64,000 bases of DNA from Chlamydia suis (GTDB lineage: Bacteria; Chlamydiota; Chlamydiia; Chlamydiales; Chlamydiaceae). The stretch lies in NCBI RefSeq assembly GCF_900169085.1, contig NZ_LT821323.1, positions 248,001 through 312,000 of the forward strand. Direction: 5' to 3'. This document shows positions 9,398 through 20,904 of the stretch, in pieces (the first letter of the stretch is position 1; each line of letters begins with the position of its first letter). Position numbers and translations under genes: made by a program. The notes below the pieces were generated by a model that saw only the letters and a program-made list of their open reading frames with translations, had not been told where the DNA came from and searched no databases.

Positions 9398-10693
9398 TTA
9401 AATTTTTATGCAAGCAATTTGCTCTTTTAATATCTCCCAGGTTTGCTTAAAACTTTTTTCTTCTCCTTTCAAAAAGTCTCTTCCTTTTTCAAGGTACCGT
9501 TGTCGTTTCTTTTCATCTCTGAGAAGTTCTTCAACAACCTCCAAAAGCGATCCTCTCTCCAATGGCACCCCAATTTCCTTTTTTCTCAATAGTTCTGCTA
9601 AAACCGATTGAGCATGGATATGTGGCCCAAACATAAGTGGAACATCTTTTTGAAGAGGTTCCAGCAAATTATGGCCTCCTACCGAAGGATCAAAGGTTCC
9701 GCCCACAAAAGCGAGCTCTGCTGCGGCATAGAGATCCTTTAAAACTCCCATTTCATCCATGATTAAGGAATTGTATTGCGAAAAAGAATCTCCCTTACTC
9801 CAAAAACCAAAGGAAACTCCAGCTTTTGCCAACAGTCTAGTATGTTCTCTTAGCCTTTCAAGGTGTCTAGGAACCCATAAAATTTTTGTGGATGATTTGT
9901 TGAGGTGTTGAGCAGCCTCTGCCCAAACCTCGACATCTTTAGGATGTACTGACCCCAATACAATCAACTGATCACGTGGAGACAATTGTAATTTTTTTCT
10001 CCAAAAGTCCCTGTTATTTACAGAAGCTTCGGTCTCTACGAAGGTTTTTAAGTTCCCACAAACGCGTATTTTGTTTAAGGGAACACCGAGTTGTAAAAAA
10101 CGCTGTTTATACAACTCATCTTGCACCAAGAATAAATCTAACGGGGAAAAACAGCTTCGTCCTAAACGTTTAAAAAAAGTAAAACGTTTGCACGACTGTT
10201 CTGAAAGCTTACCGTTAATCAAAAAAGCCTTAGCCCCTAACCTTTTGGTTTCCGTCAAAAAATGGAACCAGCAGTCTCCTTCCGAAAAAACAACTATTTG
10301 AGGAGCTAGACTTCGAATAACAGGTTTGATAATGCAACTTAAATCGAGAGGCAAAACAAAAACTGTGGCCCCGAGAGGAGCATACAAACGCTGAGCCGTA
10401 TGCACCCCTGCTTCAGAACATGCTGTAACCACAAACCGCCATTCTGGAAACTCTGCTCGCCACTTTTTGAGCAAAGGAGCCAAAAGAGAAACCTCTCCTA
10501 CAGAAGCCCCATGAAACCAAACAAGAGGGCCTTCCCCCTTAACCTTAGGTTTCTCTATCCCGAATCGAATTTTCCAGGAATTGATATACTTTCCATGAAA
10601 GAGCACCTTATAAAAAATACGCGGTGCTCCAACTAAAAATGCACAAATCAAAAAGGCATCGTAAAAACGAGAGGTTAGCCAGCGGCCTATCAT
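9398..10693 (-). CDS. waaA: 3-deoxy-D-manno-octulosonic acid (Kdo) transferase
   Basis: A 431-residue inner-membrane-associated glycosyltransferase (WaaA/KdtA, called GseA in Chlamydia). It transfers Kdo from CMP-Kdo to lipid A; the chlamydial enzymes are multifunctional and build the genus-specific Kdo trisaccharide. The N-terminal hydrophobic anchor is within residues 10-30. The [10 protein letters not shown] motif follows, with the catalytic Glu, and the C-terminal half has [13 protein letters not shown] and LEPL typical of the family. Its start overlaps the leuS stop by four bases, so the two are coupled. Confidence 0.93.
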   Translation of the reverse strand: MIGRWLTSRFYDAFLICAFLVGAPRIFYKVLFHGKYINSWKIRFGIEKPKVKGEGPLVWFHGASVGEVSLLAPLLKKWRAEFPEWRFVVTACSEAGVHTAQRLYAPLGATVFVLPLDLSCIIKPVIRSLAPQIVVFSEGDCWFHFLTETKRLGAKAFLINGKLSEQSCKRFTFFKRLGRSCFSPLDLFLVQDELYKQRFLQLGVPLNKIRVCGNLKTFVETEASVNNRDFWRKKLQLSPRDQLIVLGSVHPKDVEVWAEAAQHLNKSSTKILWVPRHLERLREHTRLLAKAGVSFGFWSKGDSFSQYNSLIMDEMGVLKDLYAAAELAFVGGTFDPSVGGHNLLEPLQKDVPLMFGPHIHAQSVLAELLRKKEIGVPLERGSLLEVVEELLRDEKKRQRYLEKGRDFLKGEEKSFKQTWEILKEQIACIKI

Positions 10694-13149
10694 ATCACGA
10701 AATTGACCAATCGGTTGGGGACAAAAACAGTTTTTCTCACTTCTATCCCCTCTAAATATTTGGAAGCAGCTTCTTTAGCTAATGGAAGAACCTCTTCTTC
10801 TTTTGCATCTTTAGGGACATCTAGTCGAGCTCGAAGTTTACCATTTACTTGAACCACCATAGTGACTTCCTGTTTTTCTAAATACTCTGGAAGCACTTTA
10901 GGCCACCCGGCCTTCGCAATACCCGGAGCATTCCCTAACAACACCCACAATTCCTCACTAACATGAGGAGCAATGGGCGCTAAAGCCTGAACAGCCATTT
11001 CTACGGCACTTTTAGGATAAGAGGGAAGTTTCACAAATTCGTTGATAAACTCCATAAAAGAGGAGGTTATCGTATTTAAAGACAATTTTTCAATGTCATC
11101 CGTTACTCGTTGTACAAGTTTGTGTGCTAACGACATTCCCTCAAAAAGTTCTTCGTCTCCCACTCGAGGAGAAGTTGCCATTTCATAAAAACGATTCAAA
11201 AATCGTCGACAACCCGCAACTCCTTGATTTGACCAGAGTTTATTTTTATCTAATGGTCCAGAGAACATGGCATACATCCGAACCGCATCCGCTCCGAATT
11301 CATCTATCAAAACTTTAGGATCTACTCCATTCAATTTAGATTTAGACATTTTTTCTTGACGCACATCAAGAAGTTCTCCTGAAGGAGCAACCCATTTTCC
11401 ATTTTCTTCTTTAGCCATTTCAGGAGCCACATATCCTTTCCCAGGAATGCGATAGGATGTCGATAAAACCAAACCCTGGTTGACCAACTTTTTAAAAGGC
11501 TCTGGAGTAGAGACCATCCCTGCTTGATAAAAAACCTGATGCCAAAAACGAGCGTATAATAAATGCAATACGGCATGCTCTGCACCTCCAATATAAAGGT
11601 CTACAGGCATCCAATAGCGTTCTTTTTCCTTGGCCCAAGGAGCTGCAGAATTATGCGCATCACAGAAACGCAAATAATACCAACAGGAGCCGGCCCATTG
11701 AGGCATAGTATGTGTTTCTCTCCTACCTTCTTTTTGCCGCTCTGCGTCAAAAATATACACCCAATCTTTTACCTTGGCCAAAGGCCCCTGGCCAACCCCT
11801 TCGGGACGATAATCTTGGATTTCAGGAGGCAATAAAGGCAACTCATCTTCTCTTAAAGGACGACAAGAACCATCCTCAAAATGAATGATAGGAATGGGCT
11901 CTCCCCAATATCGTTGACGAGAGAACAACCAATCACGTAGCTTATAAGCAGTCTTTGCAGCTCCAAGATTTTTCTCTTCTAAAAAGCGAATTACATACTG
12001 CTTAGCCTCTTCTCCAGATAGACCATTCAGATTAAAATCTTCATGACAGCTATTGATACATGTCCCATCCTCACCTATCACAGAGACAATCGGCAAATCA
12101 AACTGTTGCGCAAAGAGTAAATCTCGATCGTCATGAGCGGGAACTCCCATAACAGCTCCCGATCCATATCCCATCAATACATAATCCGCAATCCAAATGG
12201 GAATAGGCTGCTGGGTAATAGGATGTTTCGCGTAAGATCCAGTAAAGACCCCGCTTTTCGTTTTCATCTCACTAATACGATCGCGTTCGCTCTTGCTTTG
12301 CGCTTCTTTGACGTATTGAGCTACCAAGGACTTTTGCTCTGCAGAGGTCAAAAGCTCCACTAAAGGATGCTCGGGAGCTAATACTAGGAAAGAAACCCCG
12401 ATCAAAGTATCCGGTCTTGTTGTGAATACTTCCAGAACACCATGTTCTGTTGCAAAAGAGACTGAAGCACCTGTAGATTTTCCTATCCAGTTCCTCTGAA
12501 GTTGTTTTACACTTTCTGGCCAATCTAAGTCATCCAATCCCGCTAATAGTTGATCCGCGAAAGCAGTGATACGTAATACCCATTGACGAAGCATTTTTCT
12601 TTCAACAGGGTATCCTCCCTCAACAGACAAACCGTTCTCCACCTCCTCATTAGATAAAACGGTCCCTAACTCGGGGCAAAAGTTTACGGCCATATCAGCC
12701 ATATAGGCTAATCCTTTCTCATAAAGAACCAAAAAGAGCTTTTGCGTCCATTTGTAATACTCTGGATCTGAGGTAGCAAATTCACGGCTTTCGTCGTAAG
12801 AAAACCCCATTGAGGTCAACTGCCGTCTAAAATTAGCAATGTTTTTTTCTGTGGTTTCTCTAGGATGTGTTCCTGTACGTATAGCATACTGCTCAGCAGG
12901 GAGTCCAAAGCTATCCCATCCCATGGGGTGTAAAACAGAAAATCCCTGTGCGCGCTTATACCTTGCAACAATATCTGTTGCCGTATAACCGATTAGGTGC
13001 CCGACATGCAGTCCAGCTCCAGATGGATAAGGGAACATGTCTAAAACATAGTATTTTGTTTTAGCCTCATCTTCTTCGGCTTTAAAAGCTTGTGCTTCTT
13101 TCCAAAACTCTTGCCATTTTTTTTCTATGAGACCGGGATCATAGCGCAT
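10690..13149 (-). CDS. leuS: Leucyl-tRNA synthetase
   Basis: Class I aminoacyl-tRNA synthetase of 819 residues charging tRNA-Leu. The HIGH-type motif is in [12 protein letters not shown] near residue 40 and the KMSKS motif in [10 protein letters not shown] near residue 600. The CP1 editing domain lies between them, with TTRPDT. The frame extends 27 codons upstream, but [12 protein letters not shown] at 13149 is the conserved bacterial LeuS N-terminus. The gene overlaps waaA by four bases. Confidence 0.95.
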   Translation of the reverse strand: MRYDPGLIEKKWQEFWKEAQAFKAEEDEAKTKYYVLDMFPYPSGAGLHVGHLIGYTATDIVARYKRAQGFSVLHPMGWDSFGLPAEQYAIRTGTHPRETTEKNIANFRRQLTSMGFSYDESREFATSDPEYYKWTQKLFLVLYEKGLAYMADMAVNFCPELGTVLSNEEVENGLSVEGGYPVERKMLRQWVLRITAFADQLLAGLDDLDWPESVKQLQRNWIGKSTGASVSFATEHGVLEVFTTRPDTLIGVSFLVLAPEHPLVELLTSAEQKSLVAQYVKEAQSKSERDRISEMKTKSGVFTGSYAKHPITQQPIPIWIADYVLMGYGSGAVMGVPAHDDRDLLFAQQFDLPIVSVIGEDGTCINSCHEDFNLNGLSGEEAKQYVIRFLEEKNLGAAKTAYKLRDWLFSRQRYWGEPIPIIHFEDGSCRPLREDELPLLPPEIQDYRPEGVGQGPLAKVKDWVYIFDAERQKEGRRETHTMPQWAGSCWYYLRFCDAHNSAAPWAKEKERYWMPVDLYIGGAEHAVLHLLYARFWHQVFYQAGMVSTPEPFKKLVNQGLVLSTSYRIPGKGYVAPEMAKEENGKWVAPSGELLDVRQEKMSKSKLNGVDPKVLIDEFGADAVRMYAMFSGPLDKNKLWSNQGVAGCRRFLNRFYEMATSPRVGDEELFEGMSLAHKLVQRVTDDIEKLSLNTITSSFMEFINEFVKLPSYPKSAVEMAVQALAPIAPHVSEELWVLLGNAPGIAKAGWPKVLPEYLEKQEVTMVVQVNGKLRARLDVPKDAKEEEVLPLAKEAASKYLEGIEVRKTVFVPNRLVNFVI

Positions 13150-13291
13150 AGCACCTAACCTGTTGTTATTTTTAGCGGCACACTTCCATTGCAAACACCT
13201 TGCACTAAGGAAGAAATAAGCGCTAAACATACACTATCTTTAAGATCGAAATCAAGTCCTCTCCAGACCTAATTCTGTCATCTTTTTTTTA

Positions 13292-13309
13292 TATAATTCT
13301 TAGTATACA
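13292..13309 (+). promoter_or_regulatory. Possible promoter -10 region(s) for hemL
   Basis: TATAAT (13292-13297) and TATACA (13304-13309) lie 34-46 bases before the hemL start, in the divergent spacer with leuS. No good -35 hexamer is at the right distance, so this is a weak call resting on the -10 match and position only. Confidence 0.3.
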
Positions 13310-13342
13310 ATCCTTTTTCTCTCTGTTTTTTAGAGGACGATT

Positions 13343-14611
13343 ATGCCCAATCTTTTCTCCAGAGCCAGTCAATATTTCCCTGGAGGAGTCAATTCTCCTG
13401 TTCGAGCCTGTCGAGCTGTTAACATTATTCCTCCTGTAGTCGTTAAAGCTTCAGGAGACTCTTTCGTTGATTCTCAAGGTAAAACATATATTGATTTTTG
13501 TGGATCCTGGGGCTCTTTGATCCACGGTCATAACCATCCTTTTATTGGCGAGGCAATCCAACGAGGGGTACAAAAGGGAATCTCTTATGGTCTCACTTCT
13601 GAGCAGGAAATTATATTTGCCGAAGAGATTTTTTCTTACCTAGGCATCCAACACAACTATAAAATTCGCTTTATGTCGACGGGGTCGGAAGCTACTATGA
13701 CGGCTGTTCGGCTCGCTAGAGGCATCACAGAACGCCCTATTATCATTAAATTTTCCGGGTGCTACCACGGACATGCAGATGTTTTTTTGCAGGAGATTCC
13801 AGTTCCACAAATCCCCCTTGAAACCCTGGATCTCACCAAACCTCTTACCTTGGCTCTTCCTTTCAATAATCTTCATCTCTTTCAAGATGTTATGAATGCT
13901 ATTGGCCATAAAGTTGCTGGAGTCATTTTTGAGCCCATATGTGCCAATATGGGGGTGATTCTTCCTTCCCCTGGTTTTATAGAAGGCATTATTCAAACAT
14001 GCAAAACAACAGGCGCCCTTTCTATCATGGACGAAGTGGTCACAGGATTCCGAGTAGGCAAAGGGGGCGCTGCAGCTCTGCATCAGACACAACCAGACAT
14101 CCTTGTTTTTGGGAAAATTTTAGGTGGAGGATTGCCAGCATCAGCGGTCTGCGCCCCAACAACAATTATGGACTACCTAGCTCCTGCTGGGCCAATTTTT
14201 CAAGCGGGCACCTTATCCGGAAATCCTTTAGCCATGACTGCCGGAAAAGCTTCTGTCTATTTATGCCGCAAAGAAAATTTTTATAGCCAATTAGCAACTA
14301 TTGAGCATGCTTTTTTGTCCCCGATCGAACACATGATTCAAAGTTCTGGGATCCCTGTTACTCTTGTCCGTTATGGAAGTCTGTTTTCCTTCTTTTTCAG
14401 CAAAAATCGCCCCTCGAACCTTGCAGATGTACAACTTTGTGATGCAGAATCTTTTCAAAAATTTTATCAGCAAGCTTTCTCTGCAGGGATATATCTATCC
14501 CCATCACCCTTCGAAGCCAGCTTTTTGTCCACCGCTCACTCTATAGAAAATCTAAACTATGCTCAGCAGGTGTTGATTGAAAGCTTGGAAAAAGTTTTCT
14601 CTTTAATTTAG
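13343..14611 (+). CDS. hemL: Glutamate-1-semialdehyde 2,1-aminomutase
   Basis: A PLP-dependent class III aminotransferase (422 aa) converting glutamate-1-semialdehyde to 5-aminolevulinate in C5 haem synthesis. Recognisable motifs are [11 protein letters not shown] at the N-terminus, [17 protein letters not shown], the MDEVVTGFR strand with the PLP-binding Asp, and [11 protein letters not shown] with the Schiff-base lysine. GAGGA precedes the ATG. Its 3' end overlaps the convergent yqgE-type gene by nine bases. Confidence 0.93.
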   Translation: MPNLFSRASQYFPGGVNSPVRACRAVNIIPPVVVKASGDSFVDSQGKTYIDFCGSWGSLIHGHNHPFIGEAIQRGVQKGISYGLTSEQEIIFAEEIFSYLGIQHNYKIRFMSTGSEATMTAVRLARGITERPIIIKFSGCYHGHADVFLQEIPVPQIPLETLDLTKPLTLALPFNNLHLFQDVMNAIGHKVAGVIFEPICANMGVILPSPGFIEGIIQTCKTTGALSIMDEVVTGFRVGKGGAAALHQTQPDILVFGKILGGGLPASAVCAPTTIMDYLAPAGPIFQAGTLSGNPLAMTAGKASVYLCRKENFYSQLATIEHAFLSPIEHMIQSSGIPVTLVRYGSLFSFFFSKNRPSNLADVQLCDAESFQKFYQQAFSAGIYLSPSPFEASFLSTAHSIENLNYAQQVLIESLEKVFSLI

Positions 14612-15172
14612 TAGCAAATTTTCAGGAACCGTTGATAACGAGGCAAAACGTCCTCCTAGATTTTGCAGGACTTCAGACCACAATTTCTCTGGATGTTCAG
14701 AGAAAACAAACTCCTGGCTTGCAGGAGACAAAAACCATAAGCCTTCTAGAAACTCTTTTTCCAGTTGACCGGCTTGCCAACCACTATACCCAAAGCATAA
14801 AAGCACTTTCCCGTCATGAGACTTTCCTTCCCCTTCCTGAACAAAAGAAAAATTTCCTCCCAAAAACACAGAAGGACAAATTTCTATAGAAGGCTGTTCG
14901 CTGTCTAAACTTGAGTGTAATATCATGATCTGATTGGCCTGTAAGGGGCCTCCCATACAAAACCGAACCCTGGATTCATCAAAATGATTTAGGGTAAAAA
15001 TTTCTTCCGGAGAATCCATTTCCAATGTTTTATTGAGAATCAATCCAAAAGATCCATTTGGACTATGTTCACAAACTAAAATTACACTTCTAGAAAAAAT
15101 CCCCCCATTCACATCTGGAGAGGCTATTAACAGAGAACCTTTTTCTAAAACGGCATAAGGAAGTTTGGTCAT
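14603..15172 (-). CDS. YqgE/AlgH family protein (UPF0301)
   Basis: A 189-residue cytosolic protein of the YqgE/AlgH family. The N-terminal [20 protein letters not shown] block and [10 protein letters not shown] are the family signature, and the [12 protein letters not shown] stretch lies in the C-terminal half. The biochemical role is not established; AlgH was named as an alginate regulator in Pseudomonas, and no alginate genes are visible here. It matches CT211 by position. It is convergent with hemL and shares nine bases with it. Confidence 0.87.
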   Translation of the reverse strand: MTKLPYAVLEKGSLLIASPDVNGGIFSRSVILVCEHSPNGSFGLILNKTLEMDSPEEIFTLNHFDESRVRFCMGGPLQANQIMILHSSLDSEQPSIEICPSVFLGGNFSFVQEGEGKSHDGKVLLCFGYSGWQAGQLEKEFLEGLWFLSPASQEFVFSEHPEKLWSEVLQNLGGRFASLSTVPENLLLN

Positions 15173-15191
15173 GATATTCGATTATAACACA

Positions 15192-15635
15192 TTAATCTTC
15201 GTAAGGGATAGTTTCATCAAATATGGATTTTACACATAAAATCGGAGCCTGATGCTGAATAGCCAAAGGAATACTGTCACTTGGACGCGCATCTATATCT
15301 GTTATGTATAAACGATCCCCTCTCTTTTGTTCCAAAAACAATCGTGAAGAAAAAACATTATCCCTGCACTCAGTGATAACAACTCTAGCAACAGATATAT
15401 CAAAGCCGGTTAAAACAAACTTTAGAACATCGTGCGTTAAAGGACGCTGACGCTCTTCTTCTCCAAGATCGTCACACTGTTTAAAAGAAGCCTCCATCGA
15501 AACATGACCGTAGATAGCAAACTGCTTGTCTTCCGCCCCTAAAATAATGCCCGCATAATTATGAAAACGCACTAATTTACGAAAGTCTAGTAAAATGAGA
15601 GAAGTATCTTTTATGATTTCTCGATCAATATTCAT
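15192..15635 (-). CDS. Bifunctional-nuclease-domain (DUF151) protein
   Basis: A 147-residue protein whose C-terminal half carries the BFN/DUF151 core: [24 protein letters not shown], close to the family consensus DARPSDAIALA. The domain is named after plant nucleases acting on RNA and DNA; bacterial function is not settled. ATG 15635 overlaps the rpiA stop in an ATGA, which suggests coupling. A longer in-frame start at 15680 would lie inside rpiA and adds residues unlike the family. It matches CT212. Confidence 0.82.
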   Translation of the reverse strand: MNIDREIIKDTSLILLDFRKLVRFHNYAGIILGAEDKQFAIYGHVSMEASFKQCDDLGEEERQRPLTHDVLKFVLTGFDISVARVVITECRDNVFSSRLFLEQKRGDRLYITDIDARPSDSIPLAIQHQAPILCVKSIFDETIPYED

Positions 15636-16351
15636 GTGCTTTCTTTCCGAATCACAGTACCATCGGCGTAACCTACCCACACCTCGGATTTTGCTATAAC
15701 AAACCCGACATCAATAATGCCACGAATTTGTAATAGTTTCGTCAGGTCATCCTCAGGATCCGTATAGCGATTTGGAGAGCTCACATCATAGATGTAGTTG
15801 CCGTTATCTGTAACAAAACGCTCTTTATGAGACGTTTCTCGCCATTTTCCAAAATATCCTTGTTGATTCAGAATGTTTTGTACAGAAGAACAACCAAAAG
15901 GAGCTATTTCGATAGGAAGAGGGAACTGTCCTAGCACAGGAACAAGCTTACGTTCATCCACTAAAATAATATTTCTTTTCCCTCTTTGCAGAAGAATCTT
16001 TTCACGGAAAAGCGCGCCTCCCCCTCCTTTAATCATACGTAAATAGGGATCCACCTCATCGGCCCCGTCCACAACCAAATCTAAATCTTGGAAAAGCGTT
16101 TGGTCCAGAAAAGGAATCCCTAAAGCTTGGGCTAACAGATGCGAAACTCTTGAAGAAGCAACAGCGGTAATGGCCAATTGCTCTTGACGAACACGTGCTC
16201 CTAAAGCCAGAATAAACTCTCGAGCTGTAGATCCGCTCCCCAAGCCTATACGCATTCCTGGCTCCACCAAAGCCGCAGCCTCTTGTGCTAATTTTTGTTT
16301 TATGAGAGAAAAATCATCGGAAGAAGAAGTATTTGCTGCAGGTTTAAACAT
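15632..16351 (-). CDS. rpiA: Ribose-5-phosphate isomerase A
   Basis: A 239-residue enzyme interconverting ribose 5-phosphate and ribulose 5-phosphate in the pentose phosphate pathway. The phosphate-binding GLGSGSTA is near residue 37, the catalytic DGADEVDP motif near 93, and [14 protein letters not shown] just after it. The C-terminal stretch IIDVGFVI is also typical. It is coupled to the DUF151 gene through a four-base overlap. Confidence 0.94.
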   Translation of the reverse strand: MFKPAANTSSSDDFSLIKQKLAQEAAALVEPGMRIGLGSGSTAREFILALGARVRQEQLAITAVASSRVSHLLAQALGIPFLDQTLFQDLDLVVDGADEVDPYLRMIKGGGGALFREKILLQRGKRNIILVDERKLVPVLGQFPLPIEIAPFGCSSVQNILNQQGYFGKWRETSHKERFVTDNGNYIYDVSSPNRYTDPEDDLTKLLQIRGIIDVGFVIAKSEVWVGYADGTVIRKEST

Positions 16352-16444
16352 AGGCCTCTCGAAACCATCTAATAAAGGTTCGCCCCCTCTTTTAAATGGT
16401 AATCCTACAATCTCTTTAGGATTCCTTCAAACCTTTATCGAGAT

Positions 16445-18073
16445 TTAACCAAACAACGCAGGCAAAGCCGTTTTCACTAAAGAAAGATCGCTGGCTCGCT
16501 GACAAAATTCATTAGAATCTTTGGTGTTACAAATTTTGGCTAATTCCTGAACCTGTCCTACCGACAGCAGCCCCCTAACATACAAGCCCAGAAAGAATGT
16601 CGAAAGGACTTTTTCCAATAATCTTTTTTCTGAAACAGGCAAAAAGGTTCGCAGCTTTTTCTGCAGACCAACTTGAGCTAAAGCAGATCTTAACCAAAGG
16701 AGAATATTTTGTTCGCACAGTGGAGGATATTTGTCGAACAAAACGGTTAACTTTTGTACCACTTCCAAAATACCGGCAAAATCTGATTGGAGATCGAACG
16801 AGGATGCTTTTGCTATAATTCCTAATACCCCCGAAGGAATTTTGCTGTCTAAATCTTTGAGCAGCTGGGTTAATTGCTCTTGAGGAAGCTCCTCTTGATC
16901 CGGAGAGTTTGCTTCAAACTGCTTAGGCAGTGCGCCTAGACAGCGAGAAGGATCTATATCATCATATGAACACCAGACCTCTTTCTCCTCTTGCTGATGG
17001 GGCTCTTTCTTATTTTCTCTCAACACCGTATGAACGGAAGAATCTGGTGATGGACTACTTGCTAATGCAAGAGCTGAGATCACATTCCCTGTGCCTAAAA
17101 GATCAAGAATGCGATTTCTTTCAGAAACCTCTTTGTAGTTCTCTGCTACTAGAGCGGCCAGATATTTATTATGGTCAGCATTCCCTAAACACCAGCCAGA
17201 GAAGAAAATATTTAGAGAAAGAAGAGAAGATTCTAACGCAAATTTTCTTTCTTCGTCTGTCGTCAAATCCTTGTTCACAAGAATTCCTTTCTGAATGTTC
17301 TCTACAAGAGATAGGAGCGGACTCGCAAATTTTTTAGGATCAGAAAGGGCGCCACATAACCAAATCATCCCGTTGGAGAACCCATCCTGAGATTGCAGCA
17401 TTTTCTCCGCGTGACGAGTTATTTTTAAAATAGGATTTTTATCTGGAGAAAATGAAACGAGAAAAACCCCAGCTAAATCGGATGGTTCGATGGGGATGGG
17501 AGCATCTTCTTCTGTAGGAATGACCTCGCTAATTCCTTCACAAACCAAAGAAAACTCTTTACCTACTTTTTCAAGACGTTGCTTATATTTTTTACAATCT
17601 ACTGCGATATTCCTATTGTGAACACGAGCCTCTTCCATACTCCTAATACCGATTCTATTAGGAAGAAGGTCTTCTGGCTCTCCAGAAACTACTGGAACTT
17701 TCGTATCCAAACTCTTACGAACAGATCCCAATATAGAGGACTCTGCAAAGTAATTCTGTAGTTCGCTACTTAAAAATTTAATGCGCATAGCCACAAGCTT
17801 AGCATTGGCTATATACACCAAAAGCGAAGCCGTTAGAGCTATTATAGATAAAGCAAACATCCCTCCCAGAACAATTGCAGCAGCAACAGGGAATCCTGGG
17901 ATGGAGAGAGCAACCACCAACAACAGCAGTAGTACAGCCGCTGCTATTGCCGAAACAAGCCCCGCAATTTGACTTTGTTTAGAACGAATCATAGCCCGAT
18001 TGTATCGAGCTTCTTGCACTGAAGACACCCCTTTAGTAGAGCAGGAAGAGGTGAGAGGAAGGTCTGCTTGCAT
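16445..18073 (-). CDS. Large inclusion-membrane (Inc) protein, CT214-like
   Basis: A predicted type III secreted inclusion-membrane protein of 542 residues. Two adjacent hydrophobic lobes at about residues 35-58 and 62-89, split by a short PGFPV turn, form the hallmark Inc bilobed domain. A polar 34-residue N-terminus precedes them, and a long mostly helical C-terminal domain should face the host cytosol. No host partner can be read from the sequence. I choose ATG 18073 because an AGAGG lies before it; an upstream in-frame ATG at 18109 has no ribosome site. It matches CT214 in position. Confidence 0.8.
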   Translation of the reverse strand: MQADLPLTSSCSTKGVSSVQEARYNRAMIRSKQSQIAGLVSAIAAAVLLLLLVVALSIPGFPVAAAIVLGGMFALSIIALTASLLVYIANAKLVAMRIKFLSSELQNYFAESSILGSVRKSLDTKVPVVSGEPEDLLPNRIGIRSMEEARVHNRNIAVDCKKYKQRLEKVGKEFSLVCEGISEVIPTEEDAPIPIEPSDLAGVFLVSFSPDKNPILKITRHAEKMLQSQDGFSNGMIWLCGALSDPKKFASPLLSLVENIQKGILVNKDLTTDEERKFALESSLLSLNIFFSGWCLGNADHNKYLAALVAENYKEVSERNRILDLLGTGNVISALALASSPSPDSSVHTVLRENKKEPHQQEEKEVWCSYDDIDPSRCLGALPKQFEANSPDQEELPQEQLTQLLKDLDSKIPSGVLGIIAKASSFDLQSDFAGILEVVQKLTVLFDKYPPLCEQNILLWLRSALAQVGLQKKLRTFLPVSEKRLLEKVLSTFFLGLYVRGLLSVGQVQELAKICNTKDSNEFCQRASDLSLVKTALPALFG

Positions 18074-18358
18074 AAAAAAAATTACCTCTCTTTCGCATCC
18101 CATATGCAATAGGTGACGAAACCATTTTAATATAACTTATCTTTAGGGGGAAAAATTATATGACAATCATTCTCCTCTCTAATCTTTTTTGCAAAGATCT
18201 TAACTAGCAGATTCTTAAAAGAGTTGCTCTGTCGGTTTTCGCCAATGAAATAAATGTTTGCATGCTAAGAAATATTTATAGACAATCCACCTGTTACATC
18301 TCTTGCGAAGACAGGTGTATTTTTACCCGATCTAATGATGAAATAGGAGCATTTTCGA

Positions 18359-19405
18359 ATGACAACGATTTTTGATCTTCTTGGCAAAGACGCAGACTCT
18401 CTCCTTACTCACCAATGTGTGATAAAAAAAGAAGCATTAACGCTTCCCTCTGGAGACTTCGTATCGAGAGTTTTTGCAGAATCAGATAGAAATAATCGCG
18501 TGCTCCGTTCTCTACAGCAGATGTTTGATCAGGGACGTTTAGGCGGAAGCGGATACCTTTCTATCCTTCCTGTTGATCAGGGAGTTGAACACACGGCTGG
18601 TGCATCTTTTGCTAAAAATCCCATGTATTTTGATCCAGAAAATATCATACGCCTTGCAATAGAAGCCGGCTGTTCTGCTGTAGCCTCTTCCTACGGGGTT
18701 TTGAGCACGTTAGCCAGACGATATGCTCATAAAATTCCTTTTTTACTTAAAATAAACCATAATGAACTGCTATCTTACCCGACGACGCATCACCAAATCT
18801 TCTTCAGTCAGGTTGAAGATGCTTATAACATGGGGGCTGTTGCCGTAGGAGCCACTATTTATTTTGGCTCAGAAACTTCTTCTGAAGAAATCGTGGCCGT
18901 TTCTAAAGCTTTTTCAAAAGCTAGAGAACTCGGTTTGGCCACCGTTTTATGGTGTTATTTACGGAATCCGCATTTTGTTAAGAATGGAGTCGACTACCAC
19001 ACTGCAGCGGATTTAACGGGACAGGCGGACCATCTTGGAGCAACGTTAGGAGCTGATATTGTTAAACAAAAGCTTCCAACGTTACAAGAGGGATTTAAAA
19101 CAATTAATTTTAGCAAAACAGATGATCTTGTGTACTCGGAACTATCATCGACGCATCCCATAGATTTATGCCGATACCAGGTACTAAATAGCTATTGTGG
19201 GAGAGTTGGTTTGATTAATTCCGGGGGTCCTTCAGGAGAAAATGACTTTGCTGAAGCAGCAAAAACAGCGGTAATTAATAAAAGAGCTGGCGGCATGGGA
19301 CTGATTTTAGGGAGAAAAGCCTTCCAGAGACCCTTCTCTGAAGGCGTCCGGTTACTTAATTTAATTCAAGATATTTATTTAGATCCGACAATCTCCATAT
19401 CGTAA
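18359..19405 (+). CDS. fba: Fructose-bisphosphate aldolase, class I DhnA type
   Basis: A 348-residue TIM-barrel aldolase of the archaeal/DhnA class I type, cleaving fructose 1,6-bisphosphate by Schiff-base chemistry. The barrel motifs [21 protein letters not shown] and the lysine in [12 protein letters not shown] (the presumed Schiff-base Lys) are visible, as is the phosphate-binding loop [11 protein letters not shown]. It serves the same glycolytic stage as the two phosphofructokinases in this window. The 285 bases before it show no further gene; AGGAGC precedes the ATG. Confidence 0.9.
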   Translation: MTTIFDLLGKDADSLLTHQCVIKKEALTLPSGDFVSRVFAESDRNNRVLRSLQQMFDQGRLGGSGYLSILPVDQGVEHTAGASFAKNPMYFDPENIIRLAIEAGCSAVASSYGVLSTLARRYAHKIPFLLKINHNELLSYPTTHHQIFFSQVEDAYNMGAVAVGATIYFGSETSSEEIVAVSKAFSKARELGLATVLWCYLRNPHFVKNGVDYHTAADLTGQADHLGATLGADIVKQKLPTLQEGFKTINFSKTDDLVYSELSSTHPIDLCRYQVLNSYCGRVGLINSGGPSGENDFAEAAKTAVINKRAGGMGLILGRKAFQRPFSEGVRLLNLIQDIYLDPTISIS

Positions 19406-19418
19406 TTTAGAGGTACTC

Positions 19419-20819
19419 ATGCATCATCGCAAATCTTCTACCCCGTTAGGGACTTTTACTGTAGGGATGCTATCTCTTGCAGTAGTAATTAGTTTAAGAA
19501 ACCTTCCTTTAACAGCAAAGCACGGTTTGTCCACTCTATTTTTTTATGCCGCAGCCGTGGCTTGTTTTATGATTCCATACGCACTTATCGCAGCCGAGTT
19601 GGCTTCCTTCAAACCTCAGGGCATTTATGTTTGGACACGCGACGCCTTGGGGAAACGTTGGGGATTCTTTGCTATATGGATGCAATGGTTTCACAATATG
19701 ACTTGGTATCCTGCAATGTTGGCATTCATTGCCAGTACGCTCGTTTATCAAATTAGCCCCGATCTTGCCAACAATCGGCTGTATTTAGCCTCTGTTATTC
19801 TTTTAGGCTTTTGGGGACTCACCTTCTTTAATTTTTTAGGCATCGGAACCTCTGCTATTTTTAGCTCCGTTTGCGTAATTATAGGGACACTCATTCCCGG
19901 AGCCATTTTGGTTGCTTTCGCTGCTTACTGGATTCAAGGAGGAAACCCGATTGCCATTAATCTCTCATGGAACGAACTTCTTCCAGACTTCTCTTCTCCA
20001 TCTTCTTTTGTCCTTTTATCTGGAATGCTTCTTGCGTTGTGTGGATTGGAAGCAAATGCCAATTTAGCTTCCGATATGGAAGATCCCAAAAAAAATTACC
20101 CTAAAGCTGTTTTTATTGGGGCGGTGTCTACCCTCGCTATTTTAGTTTTAGGCTCTTTGGCCATTGCTATCGTAATCCCTAAAGAAGAAATCAGTCTGGT
20201 TTCTGGTTTAATTCGAGCTTTTTCTCTGTTTTTCGAAAAATACAATCTTTCTTGGATGACAGGGATTATCGTAGCTATGACGATAGCGGGATCTCTGGGA
20301 GAATTGAACGCGTGGATGTTCGCTGGAACCAAAGGGTTATTCATTTCTACCCAAAATGATTGCTTACCCAAAATTTTCAAGAAAACGAATTCTAGAGATG
20401 TTCCGACTAATCTGATGCTTTTCCAAGCCATTGTGGTTACTTTGTTCACTTTCGTATTCGTCTATGTAGATTCTGCAGATCTAGCCTATTGGATCCTAAG
20501 TGCGCTCAGTGTTCAAATGTACCTTGTGATGTACATTTGCTTATTTATAGCGGGCCCAGTTCTTAGAATAAAAGAGCCTAAAGCTCAAAGACTGTATTCG
20601 GTGCCTGGAAAACTTGTGGGAATGTGTATCCTATCTACACTCGGAATCCTTTCCTGTTTGTTCGCTTTAGGCATCAGCTTCCTTCCCCCTCAGGCTGTAG
20701 CTTCCTTCTCGTCTATGAAAGGTAATTTTAATTACACAGCCCTGTTGCTTCTAGCCTTTGCTGTCAATTGTTGCATTCCTTTCGGGATGTACTATTCCCA
20801 TAAAAAATTAATTAAATAA
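19419..20819 (+). CDS. APC-superfamily amino acid transporter (GadC/XasA-like)
   Basis: A 466-residue polytopic inner-membrane transporter with about 12 hydrophobic segments, resembling the glutamate/GABA antiporter branch of the APC family. The LALCGLEANANLASDMEDPKKNYPKAVF segment near residue 210 is a characteristic APC block, as is ELASFKPQGIYVWT near 60. It may exchange amino acids with the host cell; the substrate cannot be told. The gene starts 13 bases after the aldolase gene and ends in a strong terminator, so they form one transcript. Confidence 0.88.
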   Translation: MHHRKSSTPLGTFTVGMLSLAVVISLRNLPLTAKHGLSTLFFYAAAVACFMIPYALIAAELASFKPQGIYVWTRDALGKRWGFFAIWMQWFHNMTWYPAMLAFIASTLVYQISPDLANNRLYLASVILLGFWGLTFFNFLGIGTSAIFSSVCVIIGTLIPGAILVAFAAYWIQGGNPIAINLSWNELLPDFSSPSSFVLLSGMLLALCGLEANANLASDMEDPKKNYPKAVFIGAVSTLAILVLGSLAIAIVIPKEEISLVSGLIRAFSLFFEKYNLSWMTGIIVAMTIAGSLGELNAWMFAGTKGLFISTQNDCLPKIFKKTNSRDVPTNLMLFQAIVVTLFTFVFVYVDSADLAYWILSALSVQMYLVMYICLFIAGPVLRIKEPKAQRLYSVPGKLVGMCILSTLGILSCLFALGISFLPPQAVASFSSMKGNFNYTALLLLAFAVNCCIPFGMYYSHKKLIK

Positions 20820-20830
20820 TTTTCAAACTT

Positions 20831-20866
20831 AGAAACGGTCTTTTTAAGAAGACCGTTTCTTTCTTG
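20831..20866 (+). terminator. Rho-independent terminator after the amino acid transporter
   Basis: A perfect 12-bp stem, AGAAACGGTCTT with its complement at 20849-20860, a six-base loop, then a T-rich tail (TTCTTGCT). It closes the aldolase-transporter operon. Confidence 0.85.
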
Positions 20867-20904
20867 CTCTGGATTTCTAATCCAAGAACCTTTAGAATTG
20901 TCCC

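Noticed and set aside
13640-14092. A 150-codon minus-strand frame inside hemL
   Set aside because: It lies fully antisense to an unmistakable hemL and lacks any family motif.
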